Source of the DNA: Robiginitomaculum sp.
Lineage (GTDB): Bacteria; Pseudomonadota; Alphaproteobacteria; Caulobacterales; Maricaulaceae
DNA length: 10,078 nucleotides
NCBI GenBank assembly: GCA_002733385.1
Contig: NVVO01000005.1
Coordinates: 64,971 to 75,048, forward strand
Direction: 5' to 3'
A model generated the notes under the pieces. The model searched no databases, was not told the DNA's origin, and saw only the letters and a program-made list of their open reading frames with translations. The position numbers and the translations under genes were made by a program. Shown in pieces: positions 1 to 6,703 of this stretch (position 1 is its first letter; every line of letters starts with the position of its first letter).

Positions 1-360
1 CAGGGCCTGGACAAAATGAACGAGGGTGATTTTCTAGGCGCCCAGACGGCATTTGCAAGATATCTCTATCTCAATCCGACGGCCAGAGACAAAGGTGATG
101 TATTGTTCTGGCTGGCGGAAACCTATTATGCCAAATCCGGATTCTCCAAGGCAGCAGAAAATTATATTGCCTCCATGCGGGCCGCGCCCAAGGGCGATTA
201 TGCCCCTGAAGCTATGGTAAAATTGGCGGCAACGGCGAGGTCTCTGGGTAAATTAGATATGGCCTGTCAAACTTTGGCCAGTTTCCCGGCGCAATATCCT
301 CAAGCGGTTCGCGCCGTACGTGAGAAAGCCCGGATCGAGAAATTTCGCAGTGGATGTTAA
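1..360 (+). CDS. cpoB: Cell division coordinator CpoB/YbgF, C-terminal part (5' end outside window)
   Basis: The reading frame is open from base 1 (it begins QGLDK), so the visible 119 codons are the C-terminal end of a longer gene; the ATG at 16 is internal. The protein carries TPR-type helical pairs: a G-D-F-x-x-A-x-x-A-F repeat followed by a W-L-A-E-T-Y-Y helix, then A-x-x-Y and P-E-A-M-V-K-L helices. This is the pattern of the TPR_6 tail of YbgF/CpoB. In this family the periplasmic protein binds TolA and helps coordinate outer-membrane constriction with septal peptidoglycan synthesis. The identification also rests on position: cpoB/ybgF directly precedes tilS and ftsH in many Alphaproteobacteria, downstream of tolQRAB-pal. 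The signal peptide and N-terminal coiled coil would lie upstream, unseen. The gene ends in Gly-Cys and its last codons overlap the likely start of tilS. The domain type is secure; the exact gene name is inferred from context. Confidence 0.82.
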   Translation, partial: QGLDKMNEGDFLGAQTAFARYLYLNPTARDKGDVLFWLAETYYAKSGFSKAAENYIASMRAAPKGDYAPEAMVKLAATARSLGKLDMACQTLASFPAQYPQAVRAVREKARIEKFRSGC

Positions 361-1672
361 AGATAATAGTGTCGATTCCGTGCCGTGTGTCAAATTATCC
401 CGACTGATTGGGCCAGACACAACGCCATTAGCGGTGGCGTTCTCCGGCGGCGGAGATAGTACGGCGCTTTTGTCTTTGGTGTTGAAATGGGCTCGGGGTC
501 GTCCAGTCCATGCCTTGATTGTCGATCACGGCTTGCGGCATGGCTCATGTGATGAGGCAAGATTGGCATTAAAGCGGGCTGTGGCTATGGGGGCGGGTGC
601 GCAAATACTCACATGCCAATGGGACGGCGCAATACCTACAACCGGCATTCAGGAAAAAGCCCGCAATTCTCGCTATCATTTACTGGCGAAGGCATGTCAG
701 GCCATTGGTGCCCGCAAACTTTTGCTGGGCCACAATCAAGATGATCAGGTTGAAACTGTGCTGATGCGTAAAAATGCCGGCAGTGGCTGGCGCGGGCTGG
801 CGGCCATGAGTGAGCGGGCTAGTTACCCTGTCTGGCCCATCGTAGCGGATTTGACCATTGTCCGCCCGCTTCTGTTTTGTACCCGTGCAGCCTTGCGGCG
901 GTATAACCGAAACAACAGGCTTGTCTGGATTGACGATCCGTCCAATAAAAATCATCAATTTACCCGCATTCGCGTCCGCGATTATTTGGCTGGCAAGGCG
1001 AATTGTCAACAAAATCTGCTGATTATGGCCAAGGCGTCCAGAGAGGTTGTGCGCGAAGAACGTGAAGGAATTACCCAATTTATACAGATGTTTACAAAGA
1101 TATATGAATGGGGCGGGGTCGGGTTGTTGGCGGGTTTTAACGGCGGAAAATTCGGTATGGTAGCGGAAGCTTTGAGATATTTAATCCCGGCTATTTCCGG
1201 GCACGCAGAAGCACCTAATGTTCAAAAGAGAATGCAATTGGCCAGAAAATTAAGGCATGCCGATTTTGGCGGCGCAACTCTTGGCGGTGTGCAATTTGTG
1301 CCGCGCAAACATGATATTTTATGCGTAAGGGATCCAGGCGCCGTCATAGGACGGGCGCAGATTGCTACCTTACCAGCTCTAAAACTGCCTGCAAACAATC
1401 CAGCCATTTGGGACGGGCGGTTTAAGTTATCATCTAAACTGGACACAGTGACCATTATAGCGCTCGGGGCTTGGGAGCACAAAATACCGGGAGACTATCG
1501 AGCCCTCTTGAAAACAATTCCAAAAGCGGCTCGACCATGCCTGCCCCTGTTTATCATGGACAAGCGTATATGCCATATCCCGTTTGTCGATGATCCTGCA
1601 TCTGTGCATGGGTTTGGCACCGTTTCGCTTGTTCGCACCCGGCTGGCATCATTATTGGGACATTGCGTGTGA
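350..1672 (+). CDS. tilS: tRNA(Ile)-lysidine synthetase TilS
   Basis: TilS is a cytoplasmic N-type ATP pyrophosphatase. It attaches lysine to C34 of the CAU anticodon of tRNA-Ile2, converting it to lysidine so that AUA is read as Ile. Visible marks, numbered from GTG 350 (440 aa): the PP-loop SGGGDS at 32-37, VDHGLR near 58-63, GHNQDDQ at 127-133 followed by the ETVLMR helix and GSGWRGL, and DDPSN at 195-199 followed by an F-T-R-I-R-x-R segment. The C-terminal third (for example ATLGGVQFVPR) resembles TilS C-terminal domains. Length is close to the roughly 430 aa usual for the family. No ATG precedes the PP-loop; GTG codons at 320, 350 and 380 are possible starts. GTG 350 is chosen because it puts the PP-loop at a usual distance, overlaps cpoB by only 11 nt, and has a weak purine-rich stretch (GAGAAA) about 10 nt upstream. 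Start at 320 remains possible. Function is near certain. Confidence 0.93.
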   Translation: MDVKDNSVDSVPCVKLSRLIGPDTTPLAVAFSGGGDSTALLSLVLKWARGRPVHALIVDHGLRHGSCDEARLALKRAVAMGAGAQILTCQWDGAIPTTGIQEKARNSRYHLLAKACQAIGARKLLLGHNQDDQVETVLMRKNAGSGWRGLAAMSERASYPVWPIVADLTIVRPLLFCTRAALRRYNRNNRLVWIDDPSNKNHQFTRIRVRDYLAGKANCQQNLLIMAKASREVVREEREGITQFIQMFTKIYEWGGVGLLAGFNGGKFGMVAEALRYLIPAISGHAEAPNVQKRMQLARKLRHADFGGATLGGVQFVPRKHDILCVRDPGAVIGRAQIATLPALKLPANNPAIWDGRFKLSSKLDTVTIIALGAWEHKIPGDYRALLKTIPKAARPCLPLFIMDKRICHIPFVDDPASVHGFGTVSLVRTRLASLLGHCV

Positions 1673-1689
1673 AAATATTTGAAATGCCC

Positions 1690-1720
1690 CTTAACCTTTG
1701 GTTTTTCTGCCTTATATAGT
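1690..1720 (+). promoter_or_regulatory. Candidate ftsH promoter, RpoH (sigma-32)-like with overlapping sigma-70-like elements
   Basis: In the tilS-ftsH gap, CTTA at 1690-1693 is followed after 17 bases by CTTATAT at 1711-1717. This is one mismatch from the alphaproteobacterial heat-shock consensus CTTG-N17-CYTATNT. The same stretch also reads as a sigma-70-like pair: TTAACC (1691-1696) and TATAGT (1715-1720) with an 18-bp spacer. Heat-shock control of ftsH is established in E. coli and reported in other proteobacteria, so the match makes sense, but it was found by eye. A transcript would start near 1727, giving a leader of about 45 nt before ATG 1773. Confidence 0.5.
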
Positions 1721-1772
1721 ATGGTTCAGCATGAGCGCTCACTGCCGGGCGGTACTAACGAAAGATAATAAT

Positions 1773-3710
1773 ATGCAAATGCGCAATTTCGCCCTTTGGG
1801 CCATCATCATCACTATGTTTTTGGTCATGATCACCGTGTCGCAAAACGCTATGAAGCCTGAGGTGAGCAATGCGCTCACCACATCGGAATTTATTGCGGC
1901 GGCTAAAACCGGGCAACTTGCGCAAGTGAGTATAGACAGAAGCAAAGCGACTGCGACGGGTACATTAAGTGACGGCAAAACCTTTACGGCCGAATTTTCG
2001 TTTTCTGAATATTACCAGCAAAAATTTGAAGAATGGAACGTCCCCTATGACGAAAACCCCATAAAGCAGGGCAATATGCTGGTCACGGTATTGGTCAATA
2101 TTTTACCGTTCATTATATTTGTCGGCATTGCCATATGGTTCATGCGTTCCATGCAAGGCGGTGGCAAGGGCGGGGCTATGAGCTTTGGCAAATCGCGGGC
2201 AAAAATGCTCACCGAAGACCAGACCAAAGTGACATTTGATGATGTTGCGGGCGTGGAAAACGCCAAGGAAGATTTGCAAGAAGTCATCGAATTTTTGCAA
2301 GACCCGACCAAATTCCAGCGCCTTGGCGCTAAAATCCCCACAGGGGCCTTGCTGATTGGCCCACCCGGAACCGGTAAAACCTTGTTGGCCAAGGCGGTTG
2401 CGGGTGAAGCGGGTGTGCCGTTTTTCACCATATCCGGTTCGGATTTTGTTGAAATGTTTGTTGGTGTCGGTGCGTCGCGGGTCCGCGATATGTTTGAACA
2501 GGCCCGTAAAAACGCGCCCTGCATCATCTTTATTGACGAGATTGATGCGGTTGGTCGCCACCGTGGTGTCGGTACATCGGGCGGTCACGAAGAACGCGAA
2601 CAGACCTTGAACCAGCTCTTGGTCGAGATGGACGGATTTGACGGTCAGGAAGGCGTGATCATTATCGCGGCCACCAACCGTCCTGATGTTTTGGACAAAG
2701 CTTTGTTGCGCCCAGGCCGGTTTGACCGCCAGATCGAAGTACCCTTGCCGGACATTATGGGGCGCGAAAAAATTCTGATGGTACATATGAAGAAAGTTCC
2801 TCTCAGCAAAGATGTGGACAGCAAATATATCGCACGCGGTACGCCGGGCATGTCCGGGGCTGATTTGGCCAATTTGGTCAACGAGGCCGCATTGTTGGCG
2901 GCACGGCGCAATAAACGTAAAGTCACCATGCGCGAATTTGAAGATGCCCGCGATAAAGTTCTGATGGGAGCCGAGCGGCGAAGCCTGTCTATGACCGATG
3001 AGGAGCGGGCCAATACCGCCTACCACGAAGCTGGACATGCTATAGTCGGCATGAATATGCCGGGTGCCCACCCTATCCATAAAGCAACCATCATTCCGAG
3101 GGGCCGCGCTCTCGGCATGGTGCAATATCTCCCCGAACGTGACCAAATTTCCCAGTCCAGAGAACAAATGATCGCCAGCATGGCCATGGCCATGGGCGGA
3201 CGGGCGGCCGAGGAGCTTAAATTTGGTTATGATAAAGTCACCTCTGGCGCCTCGTCAGATATCGAACAGGTGACACGCATTGCCCGGGCCATGGTGACGG
3301 AGTGGGGGCTTTCAGATGCCGTCGGGCCGATTGCCTATAAAAATACCGATGTGGACAGCTTCATGCCCGGTATTGGGCGCGGTTCGGCCATTTCGCCTGA
3401 AACCGCACGCCTGATCGAGGACGAAATTAAAAAGTTTGTCACCGACGCCCATGCTACGGCCACGGCTATTTTAAAGAAAAAGAAGAAGGACTGGGTTAGG
3501 CTATCTGAAGCTTTGCTCGAATATGAAACCCTGTCCGGCGACGAGATCAAAAACCTGATCAGCGACAATATCAAGCCAAAACGCCCGGACTTTGATAATG
3601 ACGACGGCAAGCCGGGCCTGTCGGCTATTCCGGTCACTACACCCCAGAAAAAGTCCAAGAAAAGCCCCAAGAAAAAGCCAATGGGCGACAAACCACAGCC
3701 GGAAAGTTAG
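1773..3710 (+). CDS. ftsH: ATP-dependent zinc metalloprotease FtsH
   Basis: FtsH is a hexameric inner-membrane AAA+ protease that degrades misfolded membrane proteins and regulatory substrates. Numbered from ATG 1773 (645 aa): TM1 at about 5-22, a periplasmic region of some 80 residues, TM2 at about 102-123, then a glycine-rich linker. The AAA+ module has Walker A GPPGTGKT (196-203), an F-V-G pore loop in EMFVGVGASR, Walker B IIFIDE (251-256) and a second region of homology with RPGRFDRQ near 313-320. The zinc protease has HEAGH (418-422) and the third ligand Asp in SGASSDIEQ (about 496). All catalytic residues are present. The tail is lysine-rich, as in many orthologues. The open frame extends to a TTG at 1698, but that codon lies inside the promoter region; ATG 1773 starts right before the typical NFALW-AII membrane anchor and has an AG-rich stretch (GAAAG) upstream, so it is preferred. 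tilS ends 100 bp upstream. Confidence 0.98.
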   Translation: MQMRNFALWAIIITMFLVMITVSQNAMKPEVSNALTTSEFIAAAKTGQLAQVSIDRSKATATGTLSDGKTFTAEFSFSEYYQQKFEEWNVPYDENPIKQGNMLVTVLVNILPFIIFVGIAIWFMRSMQGGGKGGAMSFGKSRAKMLTEDQTKVTFDDVAGVENAKEDLQEVIEFLQDPTKFQRLGAKIPTGALLIGPPGTGKTLLAKAVAGEAGVPFFTISGSDFVEMFVGVGASRVRDMFEQARKNAPCIIFIDEIDAVGRHRGVGTSGGHEEREQTLNQLLVEMDGFDGQEGVIIIAATNRPDVLDKALLRPGRFDRQIEVPLPDIMGREKILMVHMKKVPLSKDVDSKYIARGTPGMSGADLANLVNEAALLAARRNKRKVTMREFEDARDKVLMGAERRSLSMTDEERANTAYHEAGHAIVGMNMPGAHPIHKATIIPRGRALGMVQYLPERDQISQSREQMIASMAMAMGGRAAEELKFGYDKVTSGASSDIEQVTRIARAMVTEWGLSDAVGPIAYKNTDVDSFMPGIGRGSAISPETARLIEDEIKKFVTDAHATATAILKKKKKDWVRLSEALLEYETLSGDEIKNLISDNIKPKRPDFDNDDGKPGLSAIPVTTPQKKSKKSPKKKPMGDKPQPES

Positions 3711-3722
3711 GTAAATAAGTAG

Positions 3723-3753
3723 GGTGGATTAGCGCTCTTGCGCGTAATCCACC
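3723..3753. repeat. Strong palindromic hairpin element in the ftsH-folP spacer
   Basis: GGTGGATTA (3723-3731) pairs perfectly with TAATCCACC (3745-3753). Inside, GCGC (3732-3735) pairs with GCGC (3740-3743) around a TCTT loop, with G3744 bulged. The result is a stem of 9 + 4 base pairs beginning 12 bases after the ftsH stop codon. No T-run follows, so it does not look like an intrinsic terminator. The TAGGGTGGATTA...TAATCCACC wording resembles a short palindromic repeat that I recall being scattered between genes in many proteobacterial genomes. That family assignment is from memory and unverified. It may mark an insertion, and may act as an mRNA 3'-end stabiliser or processing site for ftsH. 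Confidence 0.8.
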
Positions 3754-3770
3754 ATTGGCACACACCGCAC

Positions 3771-3777
3771 GGTGGAT
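3771..3777 (+). promoter_or_regulatory. folP ribosome-binding site within a second copy of GGTGGAT
   Basis: GGTGG at 3771-3775 lies seven bases before ATG 3783 and is the only plausible Shine-Dalgarno for folP, which decides this start over the upstream TTG at 3738 inside the hairpin. GGTGGAT here repeats the first seven bases of the hairpin's left arm (3723-3729), so it too can pair with ATCCACC at 3747-3753. A small local hairpin, CACC (3763-3766) with GGTG (3771-3774), is also possible. Confidence 0.6.
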
Positions 3778-3782
3778 ATCTC

Positions 3783-4580
3783 ATGTTTAAACCTCCGAAA
3801 ATCATGGGCATCCTTAATGTCACGCCGGATAGTTTCTCGGATGGTGGACGGTTTGATGTCGTGAAACGGGCCGTAGCTCGTGCCCACGAGATGGTCAGTG
3901 AGGGCGCGGATATCATTGATATTGGCGGCGAGAGCACGCGACCTAGTGCGGATGTGGTTGAACAGGCGCAGGAATTTAATCGGGTTATTCCGGTCATAGA
4001 AGCGCTCACCGGGCTTGACGCGCAAATCTCCATTGACACCCGCAGGCCGGAAATTGCCCGTGCGGCGGTAGCGGCAGGGGCCAGCATATGGAATGATGTC
4101 ACAGCATTGGAATTTGACGATCGTTCGCCGGAGATTGCCGCGAAACTTGATTGCCAAATCGTGCTGATGCATATGCGCGGCAGTCCAAAAACCATGCAAG
4201 ATAACCCAGGCTACAAAAATGTGGTTGCGGAAGTTATGGCCGATTTGAAGGCCCGCATAAATATCGCTCAAAAGGCGGGTGTCAAACGCGACAACATCAT
4301 CATTGATCCGGGTATCGGCTTTGGTAAACGTCTGCAGGACAATCTCGACCTGCTTGGGCATCTGGATGATTTTCATGTTCTGGGTTGCCCTATATTACTG
4401 GGCACATCCCGCAAAAGCTTCATTGGTGTGATTGACGGCAGTCAGGTGGGTGAGCGTCTGGGCGGCTCTATAGCCAGCGCCTTATGGGGTGCCAGTATGG
4501 GCGCTTCCATCTTGCGGGTGCATGACGTAGAAGAGACTGTGCAAGCGGTTAAAGTGTGGAAGACGATTGGGGAGAGATAA
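3783..4580 (+). CDS. folP: Dihydropteroate synthase
   Basis: FolP condenses 6-hydroxymethyl-7,8-dihydropterin diphosphate with p-aminobenzoate to give dihydropteroate in folate synthesis; it is the sulfonamide target. Numbered from ATG 3783 (265 aa), the family signatures appear in order along a TIM-barrel: ILNVTPDSFSDGG (10-22, first signature and mobile loop), GADIIDIGGESTRP (41-54, second signature), SIDTRRPEIA, ASIWNDV, LMHMRGSP, IIIDPGIGFGKR and GTSRKSFIG (the Lys and Ser-Arg residues of the pterin/pABA pocket). The end, LGGSIASALWGASMGASILR-VHDV, is also typical. Nothing catalytic is missing. At 265 aa it is slightly shorter than E. coli FolP (282 aa). The ATG is chosen for its GGTGG seven bases upstream and because the protein then begins close to the first beta strand. 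It lies 72 bp after ftsH, separated by the palindromic element. The next gene starts one base after its stop. Confidence 0.97.
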   Translation: MFKPPKIMGILNVTPDSFSDGGRFDVVKRAVARAHEMVSEGADIIDIGGESTRPSADVVEQAQEFNRVIPVIEALTGLDAQISIDTRRPEIARAAVAAGASIWNDVTALEFDDRSPEIAAKLDCQIVLMHMRGSPKTMQDNPGYKNVVAEVMADLKARINIAQKAGVKRDNIIIDPGIGFGKRLQDNLDLLGHLDDFHVLGCPILLGTSRKSFIGVIDGSQVGERLGGSIASALWGASMGASILRVHDVEETVQAVKVWKTIGER

Positions 4581-4581
4581 T

Positions 4582-4932
4582 ATGGCTGAACAAAATCATG
4601 AAAAATCAAAATATAGACGTAAATATGAAATGTTACGTTTGTATAACGAGAAGCGCATAACGGTTTGGATGCCGTTATCCCTGTTGCTTGTTGGCGGGTT
4701 GCTAGGCTTACACAGATTCTATCTGGGCTATATCAAGGCCGGAATTGCCATCCCTGTTGTCACTATTGCGGTCTTTTTTATTATGACGGGCTTTAAGGGT
4801 ATTGGGTTTATAATCTGGTTTCCGTCAGCTTATGGTCTATTGTTGGTGATTGAGTATTTTAATATTTCGCGCATTATTGACAGTAGAAACGCGCAAATTC
4901 GTGACAAACTAAGCAAGGAATATGGGCTATGA
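4582..4932 (+). CDS. Small TM2-domain membrane protein, function unknown
   Basis: This 116-aa protein has a charged, lysine- and arginine-rich N-terminus (1-27), a first membrane helix at about 28-43, then the TM2-domain signature LGLHRFYLGYIKAGI (41-55). A second helix follows at about 56-70, probably a third at 73-92, and a charged cytoplasmic-looking tail. The G-x-H-R-F-Y-L-G motif between two helices defines the TM2 family, for which no biochemical function is established in bacteria. The start ATG 4582 has an excellent Shine-Dalgarno (GGGGAGA at 4569-4575, inside the end of folP) and lies one base after the folP stop. The gene overlaps thiD by four bases (ATGA), so folP, this gene and thiD are very likely cotranscribed and translationally coupled. 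The link to folate or thiamine synthesis is positional only. Confidence 0.85.
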   Translation: MAEQNHEKSKYRRKYEMLRLYNEKRITVWMPLSLLLVGGLLGLHRFYLGYIKAGIAIPVVTIAVFFIMTGFKGIGFIIWFPSAYGLLLVIEYFNISRIIDSRNAQIRDKLSKEYGL

Positions 4933-5792
4933 CAAGCAGGATGCCAGTACCCCGCGTCCTCATCGTAGCTGGCTCCGATAGCTCCGGCGGGGCGGGGATA
5001 CAGGCTGACATCAAGACATGCGCGGCGTTTGGGGTTTATTCAGCTACGGCGATTACGGCGATTACGGCGCAAAATACCCTTGGCGTACAGAGGGTAGAGG
5101 CATTGGCACCGGATTTGGTGGCGGCACAAATGCGATCAATGCTGTCGGATATTGGTGCGGATGTGATCAAGATCGGCATGTTGGCGAACCGCGACATCAT
5201 CGAAGCGGTTGCGGATGTCATTGCCAATGACACCGAAGAATGCGCCGTGGTGCTAGACCCGGTGATGGCGGCGACCAGCGGTGATAAACTACTTGAAGAT
5301 ACGGCCATTAAAGCCTTGAAAGAGTTGCTCATACCCATATCCGACGTGATTACTCCCAACATAGACGAGGCGGAAATTCTGACGGGGTTTAGACCCGTTG
5401 ATGTAGACGGATTGATTAAAGCCGGGGAGGCTCTCTTGGAAATGGGGGCATATGCTGCGCTCATGAAAGGCGGGCATTTGGAGACAAAAAATATCACAGA
5501 TGTGTTGGTGACGCCGGACGGTAATCACATCATGAGTGCGCCGCGCATATATTCCAAACATACCCACGGCACCGGATGTACGTTGGCCAGCGCGGTCGCG
5601 GCTTTGTTATCCCAGGGCGCACCGCTAGAGGTCGCCGTGCGTGTTGCTCGTGAATTTGTGTTCGGGGCCATACGCACTGCCCCAAAACTAGGGCAAGGTA
5701 ACGGCCCGCTTAATCATAATCTGGGTGCAGGTGAGAACCAGCCTGAAACTACGGCTAGCCCGTTCGCGGCTTTAAAAAAATTGCAAAATTAG
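4929..5792 (+). CDS. thiD: Hydroxymethylpyrimidine/phosphomethylpyrimidine kinase ThiD
   Basis: ThiD phosphorylates HMP and then HMP-phosphate to HMP diphosphate, the pyrimidine half of thiamine. The 287-aa ribokinase-fold protein shows the N-terminal substrate loop AGSDSSGGAGIQADIKT (14-30), ITAQNT (45-50), GMLAN (83-87), VLDPVMAATSGD (108-119), ITPNIDEAEILTG (141-153), LMKGGH (178-183), the anion-hole and catalytic stretch HGTGCTLASAVAA (213-225, Cys217), and the C-terminal GQGNGPLNH signature (256-264). All of these are canonical. Length is slightly above the usual 260-270 aa because of a 24-residue low-complexity tail after the signature. ATG 4929 overlaps the stop of the TM2 gene as ATGA. 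The stop codon overlaps the stop of the convergent transporter gene by four bases. A pyridoxal-kinase role is an alternative in this superfamily, but the motif set favours ThiD. Confidence 0.95.
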   Translation: MTSRMPVPRVLIVAGSDSSGGAGIQADIKTCAAFGVYSATAITAITAQNTLGVQRVEALAPDLVAAQMRSMLSDIGADVIKIGMLANRDIIEAVADVIANDTEECAVVLDPVMAATSGDKLLEDTAIKALKELLIPISDVITPNIDEAEILTGFRPVDVDGLIKAGEALLEMGAYAALMKGGHLETKNITDVLVTPDGNHIMSAPRIYSKHTHGTGCTLASAVAALLSQGAPLEVAVRVAREFVFGAIRTAPKLGQGNGPLNHNLGAGENQPETTASPFAALKKLQN

Positions 5793-6703
5793 CCCGGTTT
5801 TTGCTCACTTTTGGCAATCAGTAGCCCGACAAAAATCACCAACATAGCGCCGACCAGCCGCCAGGAAAATACCTCGTCCAGATAGATGATGCCTGCAATG
5901 ATTGATGCGACAGGCACAAGATATGCCAATTTGGAGACAAAGCTTGGGCCGCTGATTTGAATAAGACGCAGATAAAGTATTTGCGCAATTGCCGTGGCCC
6001 CGAGGGACAGAACTAACAATGCTATAAGGGCAGAGCGCGGCGGCATGGTTTGAGGAAAGCCCGTGCCCCAACTATATATTAAGACATAGATCACAGAAAA
6101 AATAGCTGCGGAAAATACCATCATGGCGGCGCCAAGGCTCGGCGCAATTTCGGGCGCTCTTTTCGCGATAATGGTCATGGAGGCATAACACAGGGCCGTC
6201 ACCAGAATAAGACCCTGAGATTGCCAATTTTGAACCATTTCCCATTTGAACGGAACTGGTATAAACAGATAAATAATGCCGGCAAATCCGATAAAAAACC
6301 CAAGGGTTTTTCGCACTGTCAAATGTTCGCCCTTAACGAAAAAATGTGCCAATACAATGGTAATCAAGGGCATGACACCCACAAGAATAGATGTTAGTCC
6401 ACTGTCAACTTCAATCTGGCCTTGGGCAGATAAATAAAACGGCAAGGCCATGCCAATAAAGCCCATAGTTGCGTACCAACGCCAGGTTTTATCGCGAAAA
6501 GCCGGAAATCTGTGCCCGCGCCAAAGGGCGTATAGGCTTAGAACGCAGGCGGCAATGGTGGTACGTATAGCGACCATCCAAGCGGGTTCTATGCTATCAA
6601 CAATAAACCCGACCAATGTATAGGCCGTGCCCCAAATCAGAATAATGGCCAAACAAGCCGCGTAAAATAGCGCTTTGTTATGGGCCATTTTGCCCTTGCT
6701 CAT
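5789..6703 (-). CDS. EamA/DMT-family transporter, third gene of tandem triplet
   Basis: A 304-aa integral membrane protein of the drug/metabolite transporter superfamily with two EamA repeats, about ten helices. Typical marks are IWGTAYTLVG in helix 1 (23-32), the SGLTSILVGVMPL stretch (101-113), VLAHFFVKGE then GFFIGFAGI, KRAPE between the two halves (181-185), ISGPSFVSKLAYLVPV (250-265) and LDEVFSW (275-281). EamA proteins export or import small metabolites; the substrate cannot be read from sequence. It is closely similar along its whole length to the two upstream genes and most like the second one. The ATG at 6703 overlaps gene 2 by 26 bp; a second in-frame ATG at 6688 (AAGGG four bases upstream) would cut the overlap to 11 bp and is a realistic alternative start. 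No terminator is visible at the end, which overlaps the thiD stop. Confidence 0.93.
   Translation of the reverse strand: MSKGKMAHNKALFYAACLAIILIWGTAYTLVGFIVDSIEPAWMVAIRTTIAACVLSLYALWRGHRFPAFRDKTWRWYATMGFIGMALPFYLSAQGQIEVDSGLTSILVGVMPLITIVLAHFFVKGEHLTVRKTLGFFIGFAGIIYLFIPVPFKWEMVQNWQSQGLILVTALCYASMTIIAKRAPEIAPSLGAAMMVFSAAIFSVIYVLIYSWGTGFPQTMPPRSALIALLVLSLGATAIAQILYLRLIQISGPSFVSKLAYLVPVASIIAGIIYLDEVFSWRLVGAMLVIFVGLLIAKSEQKPG

Noticed and set aside
1698..1772. Upstream TTG/ATG starts extending FtsH by up to 25 residues
   Set aside because: The extra residues lack a ribosome-binding site, overlap the promoter candidate and precede the family's usual N-terminal membrane anchor.
2103..3167. A 354-codon open frame on the - strand inside ftsH
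   Set aside because: It lies wholly antisense to the highly conserved AAA+/protease coding region, shows no family motif, and is explained by codon composition of ftsH.
3471..3492. Five consecutive lysine codons in ftsH as a programmed frameshift site
   Set aside because: The reading frame does not form a proper A-AAA-AAG heptamer and the protein continues normally to a full family length.
3723..3755. The ftsH-folP hairpin as an intrinsic terminator
   Set aside because: No run of T follows on the + strand and the - strand side has none either; a repeat or RNA-processing element fits better.
5044..5071. Tandem 9-base repeat (GCGATTACG) inside thiD
   Set aside because: It encodes the conserved ITAITAQNT region of ThiD, so the repetition follows from the protein sequence.
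5756..5828. Three copies of TAGCCCG about 33 bases apart around the thiD/transporter junction
   Set aside because: They are short, lie mostly in coding sequence and on no consistent helical phase; a chance pattern is more likely than an operator.
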